A stretch of 9,776 nucleotides of DNA from NCBI GenBank assembly GCA_002414145.1, contig DHYP01000038.1, positions 74,024 to 83,799 on the forward strand, in the 5' to 3' direction. The notes beneath the pieces are model-generated. The model worked only from the letters and a program-made list of their open reading frames with translations, did no database searches and had not been told where the DNA came from. Both the position numbers and the translations under genes were made by a program. This DNA is from Methylophilaceae bacterium UBA5127 (lineage in GTDB: Bacteria > Pseudomonadota > Gammaproteobacteria > Burkholderiales > Methylophilaceae). Of the stretch, positions 7,848 to 9,776 are shown in pieces. Each line of letters starts with the position of its first letter. Position 1 is the first letter of the stretch.

Positions 7848-8474
7848 TTATCTCTCAGTCAAACCCAATTTGAGTAGGGTCTGCATCATCTGCAAACGAT
7901 GCTCCACTGGTCGCCAGTTAATCCAATCTTCTTTGGGCATGGTAATCTGTAGTGCACATACACCATGTATGCCTGCCCACAAAGTCTGTGCAATCAAATC
8001 AACATCATTCCACTCTTTACGAAACTTACCTTCCAAAAATACAGCATTAACCACGGTTCTTAATTGAAAATAAGCGTCTTTTTCTAGGTTATTTTTATAT
8101 TCATCATCCACGCTAATGCCGTATCTTGCATGCGGTGTCATGTACATCAGCTGATAATGATTCGGGTACATTAAAGCAAATTTTGCATAGCTATCACTGA
8201 TTGCAATCAAGCGTTTTTCCGCATCCGCGATCTCCAAAATGACTTTAATATGACTAGCCATTGCAGCAAAATCAGACTCACATATCTCTCTTAACAACGC
8301 CTGCTTATCTGCAAAATACAAATAAATACTTGTGGCAGAATAACCAATACGCTTTGCGATTTCCCGCATCGTGACTGCGTCTATGCCTTTTTGCACAAAC
8401 AAATCACGCGCGACCTCCATAATACGCGCTCGTAATTCCTGCTTATCCTGCTCGGATGTTGATTTGGTTAACAT
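7848..8474 (-). CDS. TetR-family transcriptional regulator (WHG C-terminal domain)
   Basis: A 208-residue one-component regulator, almost certainly the local repressor of the efflux operon. Residues 15-61 form the TetR DNA-binding domain: RIMEVARDLFVQKGIDAVTM then the helix-turn-helix REIAKRIGYSATSIYLYF (37-54) with DKQALL after it. The C-terminal ligand and dimer domain contains LWAGIHGVCALQ with Trp166, His170 and Gly171, matching the WHG-type TetR C-terminal domain. The ATG at 8474 has AGG five bases upstream. It is the first gene of the array and precedes the adaptor by one base, so it is probably cotranscribed with its targets and autoregulated. The 168-base upstream gap contains two perfect palindromes suitable as operators. 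TetR regulators of RND pumps are normally released from DNA by a pump substrate; the ligand here is unknown. Confidence 0.94.
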   Translation of the reverse strand: MLTKSTSEQDKQELRARIMEVARDLFVQKGIDAVTMREIAKRIGYSATSIYLYFADKQALLREICESDFAAMASHIKVILEIADAEKRLIAISDSYAKFALMYPNHYQLMYMTPHARYGISVDDEYKNNLEKDAYFQLRTVVNAVFLEGKFRKEWNDVDLIAQTLWAGIHGVCALQITMPKEDWINWRPVEHRLQMMQTLLKLGLTER

Positions 8475-8536
8475 ATTGACCTGATTTGAATCCGTATTAA
8501 TAACTATATATCAAGCGAGTCTATTGCCACCTTTCA

Positions 8537-8550
8537 CTGACTATAGTCAG
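8537..8550. promoter_or_regulatory. Perfect 14-bp palindrome CTGACTATAGTCAG, candidate TetR operator
   Basis: Both strands read CTGACTATAGTCAG. The half-site TGACT flanking a central TATA has the form and size of TetR-family operators. The minus-strand TATAGT inside it (8545-8540) matches five of six bases of a -10 element, so a bound dimer would block it, although no good -35 is seen at 16-18 bases. The site lies 62 bases upstream of the regulator start. Which protein binds is inferred from position. Confidence 0.5.
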
Positions 8551-8583
8551 CCATCCCAGCTTCTAGCATATATCTATACAACT

Positions 8584-8608
8584 GTTAACTTAACAATGTT
8601 AAGTTAAC
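8584..8608. promoter_or_regulatory. Perfect inverted repeat with 11-bp arms and 3-bp spacer, candidate operator
   Basis: The arms are GTTAACTTAAC (8584-8594) and GTTAAGTTAAC (8598-8608) around AAT. Each arm holds two TTAAC/GTTAA units, so the site has four such units in 25 bases. It covers the expected -10 region of the promoter whose -35 is TTGACA at 8629-8624. The arms are AT-rich with no T-run beyond, which speaks against a terminator. It is a natural binding site for the adjacent TetR dimer, or for a pair of dimers. Confidence 0.5.
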
Positions 8609-8629
8609 GGCGTTGATTTTGATTGTCAA
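8601..8629 (-). promoter_or_regulatory. Candidate promoter of the regulator-efflux operon
   Basis: A consensus -35 hexamer TTGACA (8629-8624) is followed after 17 bases by TAACTT (8606-8601), which keeps the important T-A-n-n-n-T positions of a -10 but matches only three of six. The -10 falls in the large palindrome, as expected for a repressed promoter. The transcript would have a leader of about 120 bases before the regulator. A start nearer the gene, using TATAGT in the smaller palindrome, is an alternative. Confidence 0.33.
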
Positions 8630-8642
8630 GCCAATTGCGGGT

Positions 8643-9065
8643 TTATTTTTTGGAAATAATGAGCAAGCCAATCATGATGCATAACGCTCCCATCAGCACG
8701 CGCATGGTTATCACTTCTTTTAGTAACCACCAAGCCAACAAAATGGCAATCAGCACGCTACTTTTGTCGACCAAAGCCACTGTCGCGACATCGCCCTCTT
8801 TAAGCGCCTTATAATAAAAAATCCAAGACCCCGCAGTTGCTAGGCCAGATAAACCTAACCAGATTAAATTGATTTTTTGCAGGGTTTTAAATTCCGTGGA
8901 GGGTACTGCAATGAGCGCAAACAAAATCACAAAAGCGCACACAAACAATGTGCGAATAAACAAACCCAGCTCGGAAGAGATGCCTGCCAATCCCTGTTTA
9001 GCAATCACGGAGGTAAAGCCAGCAAAACATGCAGACAAAAAAGCATAGATCATCCAACGTTGCAT
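8643..9065 (-). CDS. Single-domain EamA/DMT-superfamily transporter
   Basis: A small inner-membrane protein, 140 residues, with four to five hydrophobic helices. It matches one EamA repeat: the start MQRWMIYAFLSACFAGFTSV, then AKQGLAGI, a helix with GSWIFYYKALKEGDVATVALVD, and the end helix LMGALCIMIGLLII followed by SKK. Classical drug/metabolite transporters carry two such repeats in about 300 residues, so this one-repeat form probably works as a dimer. The substrate is unknown. I prefer ATG at 9065 because AAGGA lies eight bases upstream in the gap after the preceding stop and the N-terminus then fits the family. ATG at 9083 would add six residues and give an ATGA overlap with the previous gene, but has no ribosome site. 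It is probably cotranscribed with the DUF1003 gene. It may or may not read through into the regulator. Confidence 0.85.
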   Translation of the reverse strand: MQRWMIYAFLSACFAGFTSVIAKQGLAGISSELGLFIRTLFVCAFVILFALIAVPSTEFKTLQKINLIWLGLSGLATAGSWIFYYKALKEGDVATVALVDKSSVLIAILLAWWLLKEVITMRVLMGALCIMIGLLIISKK

Positions 9066-9079
9066 GATTTGTATCCTTG

Positions 9080-9577
9080 TCATGAATCATTACTTTTGCA
9101 AGAAAGCATCACCTGATCAATCTTCTGCTCAAGCCTTCGTACATGATCGTCCACCTCTTGAATTGCTAGCTCGGCACGAACATTCACCTCGTGATCAATT
9201 TCTGCATCTAATCGATCTCTCGCACCCTGACGATTTTGTGACATCATAATAATAGGTGCTTGTACCGCAGCTAGCATAGAAAGCACTAAGTTTAAAAACA
9301 CATAAGGGTATGGATCAAACGCCTCATGCCTTGGACCTAAAATCTCTGTATTCAAAAAAGCCCACATCAGCAAACAAGCCAAAAACAGAATTATAAACGA
9401 CCAAGAACCAGCAACCTTTGCCACAGCGTCTGCAGCACGTTCACCAAAAGTACGCTCTTCAACGTACTCCTCGTTCACATCTCGAATCTCGTTACTATGT
9501 GTTAATAAATTTACAACGCGCTTTCTTTCAGCTGGTGTCAATTCATTCCAGTTTTTCTCATGCAATTGCTTTGCCAT
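9080..9577 (-). CDS. DUF1003 membrane protein
   Basis: A 165-residue protein of the uncharacterised DUF1003 family. The core signature is clear: GSWSFIILFLACLLMWAFLN (57-76, first membrane helix), FDPYPYVFLNLVLSMLAAVQ (87-106) running into APIIMMSQNRQGARDR (107-122), with the second membrane helix at about 92-112. The polar N-terminal 55 residues and a charged, probably coiled-coil C-terminus (about 120-160, LDAEIDHEVNVRAELAIQEV) would both lie on the same side of the membrane. No biochemical role is known to me. I chose the ATG at 9577 because GAGAGG lies six bases upstream; an in-frame ATG at 9598 would add seven residues and has no comparable site. The EamA gene follows after 14 bases, so the two are probably cotranscribed. 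Confidence 0.92.
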   Translation of the reverse strand: MAKQLHEKNWNELTPAERKRVVNLLTHSNEIRDVNEEYVEERTFGERAADAVAKVAGSWSFIILFLACLLMWAFLNTEILGPRHEAFDPYPYVFLNLVLSMLAAVQAPIIMMSQNRQGARDRLDAEIDHEVNVRAELAIQEVDDHVRRLEQKIDQVMLSCKSNDS

Positions 9578-9696
9578 CTTATGCCTCTCATTACGCATTA
9601 AAGTTATTTTTCGCTAGATCACTATGACAGATGGCATTGCAAACTTGTTCTAGTAAGAACTAAATGAATTTGTAAATAAGAGATGAAGAGGTTGAC
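9578..9696. other. Intergenic region upstream of the DUF1003 gene
   Basis: It contains the DUF1003 ribosome site GAGAGG (9589-9584). A weak hairpin GTTCT-AGTA-AGAAC is centred near 9655, too short to call a terminator. I found no convincing -35/-10 pair on the minus strand and no open frame of note on either strand. Confidence 0.4.
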
Positions 9697-9776
9697 TTAA
9701 AGATACAGCACTGCTGGAAAGACTGTCGCTGCAAAAACAAACACCAGCCACTCCATATTCCAGCGCTCCAAATGGA
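9697..9776 (-). CDS. Possible C-terminal tail of an unidentified membrane protein (cut by window edge)
   Basis: One minus-strand frame is open from the window edge to a TAA at 9699-9697 and gives 25 residues ending in MEWLVFVFAATVFPAVLYL. The stretch is strongly hydrophobic and could be a last membrane helix. It has the same direction as all other genes here. With so few residues the coding status is only a suggestion; another of the three frames is also open well past this point. Confidence 0.3.
   Translation of the reverse strand, partial: HLERWNMEWLVFVFAATVFPAVLYL

Noticed and set aside
8584..8608. Large palindrome as a transcription terminator for the EamA gene
   Set aside because: The stem is mostly A-T pairs and no T-tract follows on either strand; the position over a promoter-like element fits an operator better.
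1..9776. CRISPR array, transposon, integron, phage or toxin-antitoxin content
   Set aside because: No spaced direct repeats, transposase or integrase-like proteins, terminal repeats, tRNA-like folds or small toxin-antitoxin pairs were seen on either strand.

Overview
The window looks like the chromosome of a Gram-negative bacterium, most likely a betaproteobacterium and possibly a Methylophilaceae-type methylotroph (Methylotenera/Methylophilus). The evidence is the outer-membrane and periplasmic protein types, the fairly AT-rich base composition, and the pairing of tolC with a Pcm-like methyltransferase that I associate with Betaproteobacteria. The phylum-level call is firm; the family is an inference. 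Every gene I can support lies on the minus strand, so transcription runs from high to low coordinates.

Reading in transcription order: 9697-9776 holds a possible C-terminal tail of an unidentified gene. At 9577-8643 lie a DUF1003 membrane protein and a one-domain EamA/DMT-type transporter, 14 bases apart. A 168-base gap (8475-8642) then carries a -35-like hexamer and two perfect palindromes, the best candidates for the control region of what follows. From 8474 to 342 runs a tightly packed seven-gene array: a TetR-type regulator, a lipoprotein membrane-fusion protein, an RND pump, a Pcm-like methyltransferase, TolC, an isochorismatase-fold hydrolase and a conserved unknown membrane-anchored protein. 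Gaps range from a 1-base overlap to 41 bases and no terminator is visible, so it is probably one operon. The left end (1-209) holds the N-terminus of a TonB-dependent outer-membrane receptor, cut by the window edge, behind a 132-base intergenic region.

The core of the window is a complete self-regulated tripartite efflux system: repressor, periplasmic adaptor, inner-membrane proton-driven pump and outer-membrane channel in one transcription unit. The TetR protein probably binds one or both palindromes and is relieved by a pump substrate. The less ordinary part is the cargo: a methyltransferase-fold protein with an altered substrate region between pump and channel, and a cysteine hydrolase plus an unknown protein after the channel. 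I see no CRISPR array, mobile element, RNA gene or clear defence system. I did not find a convincing undescribed system; the best leads are the palindromes and the accessory genes of the efflux operon.
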